A stretch of DNA of 52,310 bases from Bacteroidales bacterium. GTDB taxonomy: Bacteria > Bacteroidota > Bacteroidia > Bacteroidales > UBA932. The stretch spans positions 1 through 52,310 of the forward strand of contig JAFZWC010000066.1 in the NCBI GenBank assembly GCA_017617475.1, given 5' to 3'. Below the pieces are notes generated by a model, which worked only from the letters and a program-made list of their open reading frames with translations, was not told the origin of the DNA and did no database searches. Shown here one piece after another: positions 9,035 to 16,676 of the stretch. How positions within the stretch are numbered: position 1 is the first letter of the stretch; the number at the start of each line of letters is the position of its first letter. Both the position numbers and the translations under genes were made by a program.

Positions 9035-10130
9035 GCTTGTTGCCGGCGCAGCCCTCATGCTGCTGGCTGCCGCCTGCGGTAAGAATACCCAAATAGATGG
9101 AACCCTGTACGAGACCCCGGACAGCCAGGTAATCGTAAAACTCTTGGACGTGAACCGTTTCCAGGTTCTGGATACCGTGAAGACGGACGCCAAGGGCCAT
9201 TTCTCCTATGCCCTGAACCTCAAGAAGGCTCAGCCGGAGTTCGTATATCTGTACTACGGAGACCATCAGATTGCCTCCCTGCTTCTCCAGAAGGGTGACA
9301 AGGTGAAGGTGCAGACCGACACCCTGGGCGCCTACACCGTGGAAGGCTCGGAAGAATCCCTGAAACTGCAGAAGGTGGAACAGGAGTACAACGCCTTTGT
9401 GAACGACATGAACCGTATCCTGGCCAAAGAGTACTCCCCGGAAGGCCCGCTTAGCCGTCGCTACGTTACCTATTACCGTGACCGCATGACGTATGTGATG
9501 GGCAACAGCAAGTCCCTCACCGTGGTTCCCGTCCTGTTCCAGCAGGTGAATCCCACCTTTATGGTGTTCAGCCAGCCCACCGACGGAATCATGATGCAGG
9601 CTATCTGCGATTCCCTCAAGACGGTGTATCCCGAGTCCCGTTACGTCCGCGCTTTGGAGAAGGAGGCCCAGCGCCGCATCTCCGCGATGGAGCTGAACAA
9701 CAGGCTTCAGGGTGCAGAGGAAGTGGGTTACATAGACATCTCCCTCCCGGGCATTGACGGAAAGAACATCAAGCTGTCCGACAAACTGGGCAAGGTGACC
9801 ATGGTCTATTTCTGGCAAGCTACGGCCGAACAGAAAATGTTCAATCTGGATGCCCTGGTGCCCATTTATGAGCAGTTCGGCAAGAAGGGATTCGAGGTGT
9901 ATGCCGTTTCCCTGGACAGCGACAAGGCCGCCTGGGCCGCCGCCGTCCGCAACCAGCAGCTCCCCTGGGTGAACGTGTGCGACACCCGCGGCGCCCAGTC
10001 TCCCTATGTGACGGCTTACGGGATCGGCAGCCTGCCCATGGTCTGGTTCATCGTGAACGGCAATATTGACAGCGACGCCCAGGTGCGTAACGCCGCCGAC
10101 ATCAAGGATTACCTCCGCAGGAAGCTGTAA
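9021..10130 (+). CDS. Thioredoxin-fold lipoprotein lacking the CxxC motif (DUF4369/TlpA-like)
   Basis: 369 residues from ATG 9021, chosen because it begins a clean lipoprotein signal with lipobox LAAAC (Cys19). An upstream in-frame codon would sit far inside the HIT gene. Residues ~22-120 resemble the DUF4369 beta domain common in Bacteroidota TlpA-like proteins. Residues ~235-369 form a thioredoxin/AhpC-like fold with MVYFWQATAEQK at the active-site position and the cis-proline SLPMVWFI near the end. The usual WCxxC is replaced by W265-QATAEQK, so no redox cysteine pair is present. A structural or chaperone role at the outer membrane is inferred. Confidence 0.85.
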   Translation: MKSFKLVAGAALMLLAAACGKNTQIDGTLYETPDSQVIVKLLDVNRFQVLDTVKTDAKGHFSYALNLKKAQPEFVYLYYGDHQIASLLLQKGDKVKVQTDTLGAYTVEGSEESLKLQKVEQEYNAFVNDMNRILAKEYSPEGPLSRRYVTYYRDRMTYVMGNSKSLTVVPVLFQQVNPTFMVFSQPTDGIMMQAICDSLKTVYPESRYVRALEKEAQRRISAMELNNRLQGAEEVGYIDISLPGIDGKNIKLSDKLGKVTMVYFWQATAEQKMFNLDALVPIYEQFGKKGFEVYAVSLDSDKAAWAAAVRNQQLPWVNVCDTRGAQSPYVTAYGIGSLPMVWFIVNGNIDSDAQVRNAADIKDYLRRKL

Positions 10131-10834
10131 TGGCCCGCATCCTCTTAATTGAAACTTCTACATCGGTCCTGTCCGTGGCATTAGCCCAGGATGGGACCGT
10201 TGTCAGTGAACGCGTGTGCACGGAACCCCGTATGCAGGCCTCCCTCACGGCCCCGCTGGTGAAGGAGGTTCTGGACGAGGCCGGCCTGGCGGCCAGGGAC
10301 TGCGACGCGGTTTGCGTCAGTTCCGGCCCCGGCTCCTACACCGGTTTGCGGGTGGGCGTTTCCACGGCTAAGGGACTGGCCTTCGGCGCCGGCATCCCCC
10401 TCCTGGCCATGGGTACCTTGGACATTTTGGTGGCGGGATGCTGTTCAATGATTTGTCATTCTGAGCGTAGCGAAGAATCTGTTTCTTACATCGTTCCCAT
10501 GATAGATGCTCGCCGCATGGAGGTATACACCGCCGTTTATTCGGCCGAAGGGCAGCGCCTTACCGAGGTGGAGTCCCGCATTGTGGGGCCGGATTCCTTT
10601 GCCGATTATCTGGAGCAGGGGGAGGTTCTCTTTGTGGGGGACGGCGCCCTCAAGTGCAAGGATGTCATCGGCCATCCCAACGCGCGTTTCCAGGAGGCTT
10701 ATCCGCTGGCCCGGAATATGGCAAAAGGGGCCCAGAAGGCCTTTGAAGAGGGAAAATACGAGAATCTGGCGTACTTCGAACCCTTCTACCTGAAGGATTT
10801 TATAGCCACTATTTCCAAGAAGAATCTCTGGTAA
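10130..10834 (+). CDS. tsaB: tRNA threonylcarbamoyladenosine biosynthesis protein TsaB
   Basis: 234 residues with the ASKHA fold of TsaB: ILLIETSTSVLSVAL at 4-18 and VCVSSGPGSYTGLRVGVSTAKGL at ~62-85. TsaB partners TsaD and TsaE in making t6A37 of ANN-decoding tRNAs. The start overlaps the preceding stop by one base (TAATG). Residues 109-119 (CHSERSEESVS) are encoded by a dispersed repeat inserted in frame. It falls in a variable loop just before the conserved PMIDARRMEVY strand, so the protein is probably still functional. A related inverted repeat copy follows the stop. Confidence 0.94.
   Translation: MARILLIETSTSVLSVALAQDGTVVSERVCTEPRMQASLTAPLVKEVLDEAGLAARDCDAVCVSSGPGSYTGLRVGVSTAKGLAFGAGIPLLAMGTLDILVAGCCSMICHSERSEESVSYIVPMIDARRMEVYTAVYSAEGQRLTEVESRIVGPDSFADYLEQGEVLFVGDGALKCKDVIGHPNARFQEAYPLARNMAKGAQKAFEEGKYENLAYFEPFYLKDFIATISKKNLW
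10454..10486 (+). repeat. Dispersed repeat (SERSEES type) inside tsaB
   Basis: TGTCATTCTGAGCGTAGCGA and the following GAATCTGTTTCT form a repeat recognisable from its peptide CHSERSEES. It is a multiple of three in effect and keeps tsaB open. A diverged copy lies in ileS at 14099-14130, and an inverted copy right after tsaB at 10835-10873. Confidence 0.8.
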
Positions 10835-10873
10835 AGAGATCCTTCGGCCCTTTGGGCCTCAGGATGACAAATG
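10835..10873. repeat. Inverted copy of the SERSEES-type repeat, possible bidirectional terminator
   Basis: AGAGATCCTTCGG...CCTCAGGATGACAAA is the reverse-complement form of the repeat inside tsaB. It folds on itself (ATCCT/AGGAT plus GGCCC/GGGCC with loop TTT). It fills most of the 43-base gap between the convergent tsaB and cvpA-like genes, so it may separate their transcripts. Confidence 0.65.
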
Positions 10874-10877
10874 TGTT

Positions 10878-11375
10878 TTAGGAAGCAGTTGTAATCAATC
10901 CCTTAAGATAAGGGAAGACGAAATAACCAAAGTCTTTGAGGGCTCCGTAGAGCAGGGATTCCTGCAATACGGGGCTTTTTACAAGCCCGAACTTGAGGTT
11001 TACCGTGTCGAAGAGTATGATGAGAAGGCCGATGAGAAGGGCCGATACGGCAATACTGAACACCAACCCCAGCACTTTGTTGAGCCAGCCCATGGAGGCT
11101 TTTTCCACGGCGGCGGTGACCAGTTTGGCAATGAACAGGACTATGAGCAGAACCCCCACCAGCACCACGGCGAAGCCCAGCACGTTGAGAACCGTCTCCG
11201 ACACGGTGATGTAATTCTTGAGCCAGGTGCAGGCAACCCCGGAGAACTTGAAGGCGAGGTATACGCTTAACACAATGCCTACCAATGAGATAGCTTGCTC
11301 GATAAAGCCTTTGGACATGCCGCGGACAATGCCGGGAATAAAGAGAACCAGGATAACGATATCCAGTGTGTTCAT
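10878..11375 (-). CDS. CvpA family membrane protein
   Basis: 165 residues with four hydrophobic segments (about 5-25, 28-48, 65-90, 100-125) in the CvpA arrangement. It opens with LDIVILVLFIPGIVRGMSKGFIEQ, the family's N-terminal pattern with a G-x-x-x-G-F turn. E. coli CvpA is needed for colicin V production and envelope stress resistance; most homologues are uncharacterised inner-membrane proteins. It is convergent with tsaB and divergent from ileS, sharing a 66-base intergenic region. A possible minus-strand -7 element (TATTTTTG, 11426-11433) lies there without a clear -33 partner. Confidence 0.88.
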   Translation of the reverse strand: MNTLDIVILVLFIPGIVRGMSKGFIEQAISLVGIVLSVYLAFKFSGVACTWLKNYITVSETVLNVLGFAVVLVGVLLIVLFIAKLVTAAVEKASMGWLNKVLGLVFSIAVSALLIGLLIILFDTVNLKFGLVKSPVLQESLLYGALKDFGYFVFPYLKGLITTAS

Positions 11376-11377
11376 GG

Positions 11378-11409
11378 TTTGCTGAAGTCAGTATTAATTA
11401 TTAACTTTG
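11378..11409 (+). promoter_or_regulatory. Bacteroidota-type promoter of ileS
   Basis: TTTG at 11378-11381, 20 bases, then TAACTTTG at 11402-11409. The expected start near 11414 leaves a leader of about 28 bases before ATG 11442, with no T-box-like structure visible. Confidence 0.7.
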
Positions 11410-11441
11410 TGGACTATTTAGGATACAAAAATAATAAAAAA

Positions 11442-14400
11442 ATGACATTCAAAGAATACAAGGGGCTGGATTTGACCGAGTGTGGCAATACTGTCCTGGA
11501 GCAGTGGAAACGGATGCATGCGTTTGAGCGTTCGCTTCAGCTGCGTGAGGGTGCCCCTGAGTTCATTTTCTTCGAAGGTCCGCCCAGTGCCAACGGCATG
11601 CCGGGCATCCACCATGTGATGGCCCGTTCCATCAAGGATGCCATCTGCCGTTACAAAACCCAGACCGGCTACAAGGTGAACCGCCGCGCCGGTTGGGATA
11701 CCCACGGCCTGCCCGTGGAGCTGGGTGTAGAGAAGAAGCTGGGCATCACCAAGGCCGATATCGGCACCAAGGTGAGCGTGGAAGAATACAATGCCACCTG
11801 CCGCAAGGAGGTGATGAAATATACCAAGGAGTGGGTCAATATGACCGAGCGCGTGGGCTATTGGGTAGACATGGAAGACCCTTACATCACCTACGACAAC
11901 CGCTATATCGAGACCCTCTGGTACCTCCTCAAGAAAATCTATCAGAAAGGACTGCTTTATAAGGGCTATACCATTCAGCCCTATTCTCCCACGGACGGTA
12001 CGGGCCTGAGTTCGCACGAGCTCAACCAGCCCGGCTGCTACAAGGATGTGTCCGACACCACCGCCACCGTCCAGTTCGAGATTATCAAAGACGGCCTTTC
12101 CCAGCCGCTGTATGGCATCAAGACCGTTCCGGCCTATTTCCTGGCCTGGACCACCACGCCCTGGACGCTTCCGTCCAATACGGCCCTGTGCGTAGGCCCG
12201 GATATCGAGTACATCCGCGTGCTTTCGTTCAATCCCTATACCGGGGATCCGGCCATCTATGTCCTGGCCAAGGACCTTCTGGACACGTGGTTCAACCCCA
12301 AGGGCGCCGGCGTTCCGCTGGAGACTTACAAGCCCGGGGACAAAGTGATTCCTTATCAGCTGCTCAGCGGTTCCTTCAAGGGATCCGAACTGGTGGGCAT
12401 CCGCTATCACCAGCTCATTCCCTGGTTCAAGCCGGACGGAGACGCCTTCCGCGTCATTGCCGGTGACTACGTGACCACTTCCGACGGTACGGGCATCGTG
12501 CACATCGCCCCCACCTTCGGCGCAGACGACAAGCGCGTGGCTGCGGCTGCCGGAATCGGCGCCATCATGCCCGTGGACAAGGACGGCAATCCCCAGGCCC
12601 AGGTGGACCGCCAGGGCCGCTTCATGCGCCTGGAAGACATGGATCCCGCCTTCGCCGCTACGGTAGATGCTTCTTATAAGGAGTATTCCGGCCGCTACGT
12701 CAAGGCCGGCTATAAGCAGTACTTCGAGCATGTGGAAGAGGAAGGCACGCTGGATATCGACCTTTGTGTGATGATGAAGGCCGACGGACGCGCCTTCAAG
12801 GTGCAGAAGCACGTGCACAGCTACCCGCACAGCTGGCGTACAGACCTTCCGGTGCTGTACTACCCGCTGGACAGCTGGTTCATCAAGGCATCGGCCGTGA
12901 AGGACCAGATGGTGGCCCTGAACCAGCAGATTACCTGGAAGCCCGCTTCCACCGGTACCGGGCGCTTCGGCCAGTGGCTGGAGAATATCCAGGACTGGAA
13001 TCTGAGCCGTTCCCGCTACTGGGGTACTCCGCTGCCCATCTGGCGCACGGAAGACGGCAAGGAAGAGATTTGCATCGGCTCCGTCAAGGAACTGTACAAC
13101 GAGATAGAGAAGGCGGTCGCCGCCGGCATCATGGCCTCCAATCCGCTCAAGGACAAAGGCTTTGATCCGGAGGATATGAGCCTGGAGAACTACAATAAGA
13201 TAGATCTCCACCGTCCCTATGTGGACGATCTTTTCCTGGTGTCGGCCAGCGGCAAGAAGATGACGCGCGAGACGGACCTCATAGACGTGTGGTTCGATTC
13301 CGGCGCCATGCCCTACGCCCAGGAAGGCCTCCGCAATCTGGACAAGCCCGGCTTCGGCGCTACGGCCGATTTCATTGCCGAGGGCGTGGACCAGACCCGC
13401 GGCTGGTTCTATACGCTGCACGCCATCCACACCATGATTTCCGGAACGCCTGCCTTCAAGCGCGTGATTTCCAACGGTCTGGTGCTGGACAAGAACGGCA
13501 ACAAGATGAGCAAGCGCCTGGGTAACGCCGTGGATCCGTTCTGGGCCCTGGACACCTACGGCGCCGACGCCCTGCGCTGGTACATGCTCACCAACGCCGA
13601 GCCCTGGGACAACCTCAAGTTCGACGAGAACGGAGTGGCCGACGTCCGCCGCAAGTTCTTCGGCACGCTGTACAACACTTACGCTTTCTTCGCCCGCTAC
13701 GCCAATATTGACGGTTGGGAAGCCTCCGCCTCCGGAGATGCCTTTTCCTCCGCTAATAATAGGGCCGATGCTCCGGAAAAGGCATCCCCTGCGGCGTCCC
13801 TTACCGAACTTGATAAATGGATTATTTCCAAACTCAATACCGTTATCCGGGATGTGCGCGCCGCTTATGAGGACTACGATGTCAAATCGGCCGGCCGCAT
13901 CTTGGAAAGTTTCGTCTGCGACGACGTTTCCAACTGGTACGTGCGTCTGAACCGCGCCCGCTTCTGGGCCGGGGACATGACGGCCGACAAGAAAGCCGCT
14001 TACTCCACCTTGTACACGGTGCTCAAGGACGTAGCCATCCTGGCCGCCCCCATCGCTCCGTTCTACATGGACCGGTTATATTGCGACTTGGTGGCCCCTG
14101 TCATTTCGAGCGAAGTCGAGAAATCTGTTTCCGTGCACTTTGTGCTCATGCCGGAGGCCGATGAAAGCGTCATCGACGCCGCCCTGGAAGAGCGCATGGC
14201 GCTGGCCCAGCTGGCTACGTCCCTCATCCTGGGTATCCGCAAGAAGGTGAACATTCCGGTGCGCCAGCCTCTCCAGAAGGTGATGATTCCCGTCATCTCG
14301 GAAAAGGTGCGTGCCGCCCTGGAGGCCGTGAAAGGCATTGTGCTGCCGGAGGTGAACGTGAAGGAAATGGAGTTTGTGGAAGACACCAGCGGCATTATGA

Positions 14401-14942
14401 CGCTGCGCATCAAGCCCAACTTCAAGGTTCTGGGTAAGACGTACGGCGCCCGCATGAAAGAAATCGCCGCCGCATTCGGCACCCTGGACCAGCCGGTGAT
14501 TGCCGCTATCCAGAAGGCCGAGACGGCCGGTGAAACCTATACTCTGAACCTTCCGGGCGGGGAAGTGCTCCTGAACCCCGGCGACTATGCCATCTCTTCG
14601 GAAGATGTGGAGGGCTGGCAGGTGGCTTCCGAAGGTTCGCTCACCGTTGCCCTGGACGTGGAAGTTACGCCGGAGCTGCGCCGCGAAGGCCTCTCCCGCG
14701 AGCTGGTGAACCGCATCCAGAACCTCCGCAAGAGCTCGGGCTTCGAGGTTACCGACCGCATCCATACCGTGGTATATTCCAACGACGAGGCCCTGGCCGA
14801 CGCCCTGAAGGTGTTTGCCGACTATGTCAAGGCCCAGACCTTGTCCCTTTCCATCGGCCTGGAAGCTTTTAAAAATGCCCCGGCCGATGCCGCAGAGGTA
14901 GAATGGACAGAGAATACAATCAAGCTAACTATAAAACGCTAA
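11442..14942 (+). CDS. ileS: Isoleucyl-tRNA synthetase
   Basis: 1166 residues from ATG 11442. It charges tRNA-Ile. The Rossmann fold begins with FFEGPPSANGMPGIHH (44-58), the HIGH-equivalent of Bacteroidota IleS. The CP1 editing domain spans ~190-390 (TTTPWTLPSNTALCVG near 225). NKMSKRLGN (KMSK 688-691) is the second class I motif. The anticodon-binding helical domain and a long eukaryote-like C-terminus follow. Length and motifs fit the larger type 2 IleS, a class often associated with mupirocin insensitivity. Residues ~887-896 (VISSEVEKSV) come from a dispersed repeat inserted in frame. The DksA-like gene starts 4 bases later. Confidence 0.97.
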   Translation: MTFKEYKGLDLTECGNTVLEQWKRMHAFERSLQLREGAPEFIFFEGPPSANGMPGIHHVMARSIKDAICRYKTQTGYKVNRRAGWDTHGLPVELGVEKKLGITKADIGTKVSVEEYNATCRKEVMKYTKEWVNMTERVGYWVDMEDPYITYDNRYIETLWYLLKKIYQKGLLYKGYTIQPYSPTDGTGLSSHELNQPGCYKDVSDTTATVQFEIIKDGLSQPLYGIKTVPAYFLAWTTTPWTLPSNTALCVGPDIEYIRVLSFNPYTGDPAIYVLAKDLLDTWFNPKGAGVPLETYKPGDKVIPYQLLSGSFKGSELVGIRYHQLIPWFKPDGDAFRVIAGDYVTTSDGTGIVHIAPTFGADDKRVAAAAGIGAIMPVDKDGNPQAQVDRQGRFMRLEDMDPAFAATVDASYKEYSGRYVKAGYKQYFEHVEEEGTLDIDLCVMMKADGRAFKVQKHVHSYPHSWRTDLPVLYYPLDSWFIKASAVKDQMVALNQQITWKPASTGTGRFGQWLENIQDWNLSRSRYWGTPLPIWRTEDGKEEICIGSVKELYNEIEKAVAAGIMASNPLKDKGFDPEDMSLENYNKIDLHRPYVDDLFLVSASGKKMTRETDLIDVWFDSGAMPYAQEGLRNLDKPGFGATADFIAEGVDQTRGWFYTLHAIHTMISGTPAFKRVISNGLVLDKNGNKMSKRLGNAVDPFWALDTYGADALRWYMLTNAEPWDNLKFDENGVADVRRKFFGTLYNTYAFFARYANIDGWEASASGDAFSSANNRADAPEKASPAASLTELDKWIISKLNTVIRDVRAAYEDYDVKSAGRILESFVCDDVSNWYVRLNRARFWAGDMTADKKAAYSTLYTVLKDVAILAAPIAPFYMDRLYCDLVAPVISSEVEKSVSVHFVLMPEADESVIDAALEERMALAQLATSLILGIRKKVNIPVRQPLQKVMIPVISEKVRAALEAVKGIVLPEVNVKEMEFVEDTSGIMTLRIKPNFKVLGKTYGARMKEIAAAFGTLDQPVIAAIQKAETAGETYTLNLPGGEVLLNPGDYAISSEDVEGWQVASEGSLTVALDVEVTPELRREGLSRELVNRIQNLRKSSGFEVTDRIHTVVYSNDEALADALKVFADYVKAQTLSLSIGLEAFKNAPADAAEVEWTENTIKLTIKR
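14099..14130 (+). repeat. Dispersed repeat inside ileS
   Basis: TGTCATTTCGAGCGAAGTCG followed by AGAAATCTGTTT is read in frame as VISSEVEKSV. It shares the TGTCATT...GAGCG...GA(G)AA(A)TCTGTTT skeleton of the copy in tsaB (10454-10486) but is a distinct variant. Confidence 0.75.
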
Positions 14943-14946
14943 CTAT

Positions 14947-15348
14947 ATGGAAGAGAACAACAAGACCCGCTATTCTGACGAGGAGCTCGAGGAGTTCCGC
15001 GGCATAATCAACGAGATGTTGGAGAAGGCCCGTGCAGAGTATAACACCCTTCGCGAGGTGGTTACCCATGCCGGTGGGAATGATATCCTGGATACTGCCC
15101 CCACCTTCAAGACGGTAGAGGATGACGGTGCCTTCCAGCTCTCCAAGGAAGAAGCCGGTGCCCTGGCCCAGCGCCAGTACAAGTTCATCCAGAACCTGGA
15201 GGCCGCCCTGGTGCGCATCGAGAACAAGACCTACGGCATCTGCCGTGTGACGGGTAAGCTCATCCCCAAGGAGCGCCTGCGTCTTGTCCCGCACGCCACC
15301 ACGACGGTAGAGGGTAAAGCCATCCTGGAAAAGAGCGGCAAGAAGTAG
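14947..15348 (+). CDS. TraR/DksA-family protein without zinc-finger cysteines
   Basis: 133 residues: an N-terminal helical hairpin (~10-85, acidic and coiled-coil-like) and a DksA-type C-terminal domain, YGICRVTGKLIPKERLRLVPHATT at ~95-118. Only the first of the four zinc-binding cysteines remains; the positions of the others hold T or other residues. This is usual for the Bacteroidota branch. DksA-type proteins bind the RNA polymerase secondary channel; whether this one does, and whether it answers ppGpp, is not known from sequence. It lies between ileS (4 bases) and lspA (1 base), in one operon. Confidence 0.88.
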   Translation: MEENNKTRYSDEELEEFRGIINEMLEKARAEYNTLREVVTHAGGNDILDTAPTFKTVEDDGAFQLSKEEAGALAQRQYKFIQNLEAALVRIENKTYGICRVTGKLIPKERLRLVPHATTTVEGKAILEKSGKK

Positions 15349-15349
15349 T

Positions 15350-15952
15350 ATGGCGAGGCGTCTTTCCAAAGGCTCCTGGCTGCTGCTTCTGGGTATCCTG
15401 CTGGTTGTGATTGATCAGGTTATCAAAGTCCTGATCAAGACCAACATGACCCTGGGAGAGCATATTTCCGTGCTGGGAGACTGGTTCCAGCTCCTGTTCG
15501 TAGAGAACAAGGGGATGGCCTTTGGAATGGCTTTCGGAGGCGTTGTGGGCAAGTATCTGCTCACCGTCTTCCGCATTGTCCTTTTCGGCGCCCTATGCTG
15601 GTGGATATCCTCTCTTATCAAGCGCGGAAACGTTCCCACAGGGGTTCTCGTGGGCCTGACGCTCATCACGGCCGGTGCTTTCGGCAACATCATCGACTGC
15701 CTGTTCTACGGACTCCTCTTCAGTGAGTCCACCTACGATGCCGTGGCTACGCTGGGTTCATATGCCCCCTTCATGCAGGGAAAGGTGGTAGACATGTTCT
15801 ACTTCCCCCTCTGGACCTGGCCGGACTGGGTTCCGGGCCTGGGAGGGCACATTTTCTTTGAACCGGTATTCAATTTTGCCGACAGCTGCGTCACCTGCGG
15901 CGCCATCTACCTGATTCTCTTTCATTGGAAGTTCTTCGCCAAGGAATCGTAG
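15350..15952 (+). CDS. lspA: Lipoprotein signal peptidase (signal peptidase II)
   Basis: 200 residues with four membrane segments. It cleaves diacylglyceryl-prolipoproteins before the lipid-modified cysteine. The family's blocks are visible: VIDQVIK (21-27), FVENKGMAFGM (50-60), and the catalytic aspartates in GNIIDCLFYG (D116) and EPVFNFADS (D178). The longer loop between them (~122-170, rich in W and F) is normal for Bacteroidota LspA. It begins one base after the DksA-like stop. Its 3' end overlaps the convergent MurU-like gene by 31 bases. Confidence 0.96.
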   Translation: MARRLSKGSWLLLLGILLVVIDQVIKVLIKTNMTLGEHISVLGDWFQLLFVENKGMAFGMAFGGVVGKYLLTVFRIVLFGALCWWISSLIKRGNVPTGVLVGLTLITAGAFGNIIDCLFYGLLFSESTYDAVATLGSYAPFMQGKVVDMFYFPLWTWPDWVPGLGGHIFFEPVFNFADSCVTCGAIYLILFHWKFFAKES

Positions 15953-16674
15953 AATTCCTCGGCCTGGGCAAGGGAATCCATTTTGCCCACGTCTATCAGC
16001 TGCAAATCTTCTGCAACCACTCCGTAAATGGGGTGGTTGTTGCATTCCTGCAGGTAGAAGTCCATGATGGGGAACCGGCCGCTGAAGCCGGCCTGTTCAA
16101 AAGCCCCGAAGATGGCGGGGGAGATGTTATGGATGCCGGCGAAGGCCAGCTTGTGATAATGGTCGGGATTCAAGTCCGGATAAGGGGAGCGGACCTCGCC
16201 GGTGGTTACGTTGGTCCAGCCCACCAGGCGCATTTCTCCGTCGAAGAGCAGGTAGCGGCTGGTTTCGCGTTCGCTCACCAGCAGGGTGGAAAGGGCCTCG
16301 GGACGCGTCTGGGAACGGAACCAGGGAATGTCCAGGTTGGACAGGATATCCACGTTGTGAATGAGGAAAGGTTCTTCGGCGGGCAGAATCAAGTCCTTGG
16401 CATGGGCAATGGCGCCGCCGGTTTCCAGAAGCTGGTCGCTCTCGTCGGAAATGGAGATGGGCAGGCCGAAGTCATGGGTAGCCAGGTACTCGCGGATTTG
16501 TCCGGCGAAGTGGTGGACATTCACCACCAGTTCGTCGTAACCGGCTTCCCGCAACCTGGTAATAACGTGATACAGAAGCGGCTGCCCGCCCACAGGTACC
16601 AGGGCCTTGGGCAGGGTGTCGGTGATGGGCTTCAGGCGGGTTCCCAGGCCCGCCGCAAAGATCATCGCCTTCAT
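15922..16674 (-). CDS. MurU-like sugar-phosphate nucleotidyltransferase
   Basis: 250 residues from ATG 16674, where MKAMIFAAGLGTRLKPITDTLPKALVPVGG gives the full NTP-transferase signature (G-x-G-T-R-x-x-P...P-K). LIHNVDILSNLD (~105-117) supplies the metal-binding aspartate. Members either activate sugar-1-phosphates in general or, as MurU, make UDP-MurNAc from MurNAc-1-phosphate. The gene lies 2 bases downstream of an AmgK-like kinase, which makes the MurU role in cell-wall sugar recycling the best guess. It overlaps lspA tail-to-tail by 31 bases. Confidence 0.88.
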   Translation of the reverse strand: MKAMIFAAGLGTRLKPITDTLPKALVPVGGQPLLYHVITRLREAGYDELVVNVHHFAGQIREYLATHDFGLPISISDESDQLLETGGAIAHAKDLILPAEEPFLIHNVDILSNLDIPWFRSQTRPEALSTLLVSERETSRYLLFDGEMRLVGWTNVTTGEVRSPYPDLNPDHYHKLAFAGIHNISPAIFGAFEQAGFSGRFPIMDFYLQECNNHPIYGVVAEDLQLIDVGKMDSLAQAEEFYDSLAKNFQ

Positions 16675-16676
16675 GG

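Noticed and set aside
11418..13430. Long open frame antisense to ileS
   Set aside because: No recognisable motif, and ileS is unambiguous on the plus strand.
14947..15348. Loss of zinc cysteines in the DksA-like protein as a novel defect
   Set aside because: The zinc-less form is usual for this Bacteroidota branch, so it is not taken as decay.
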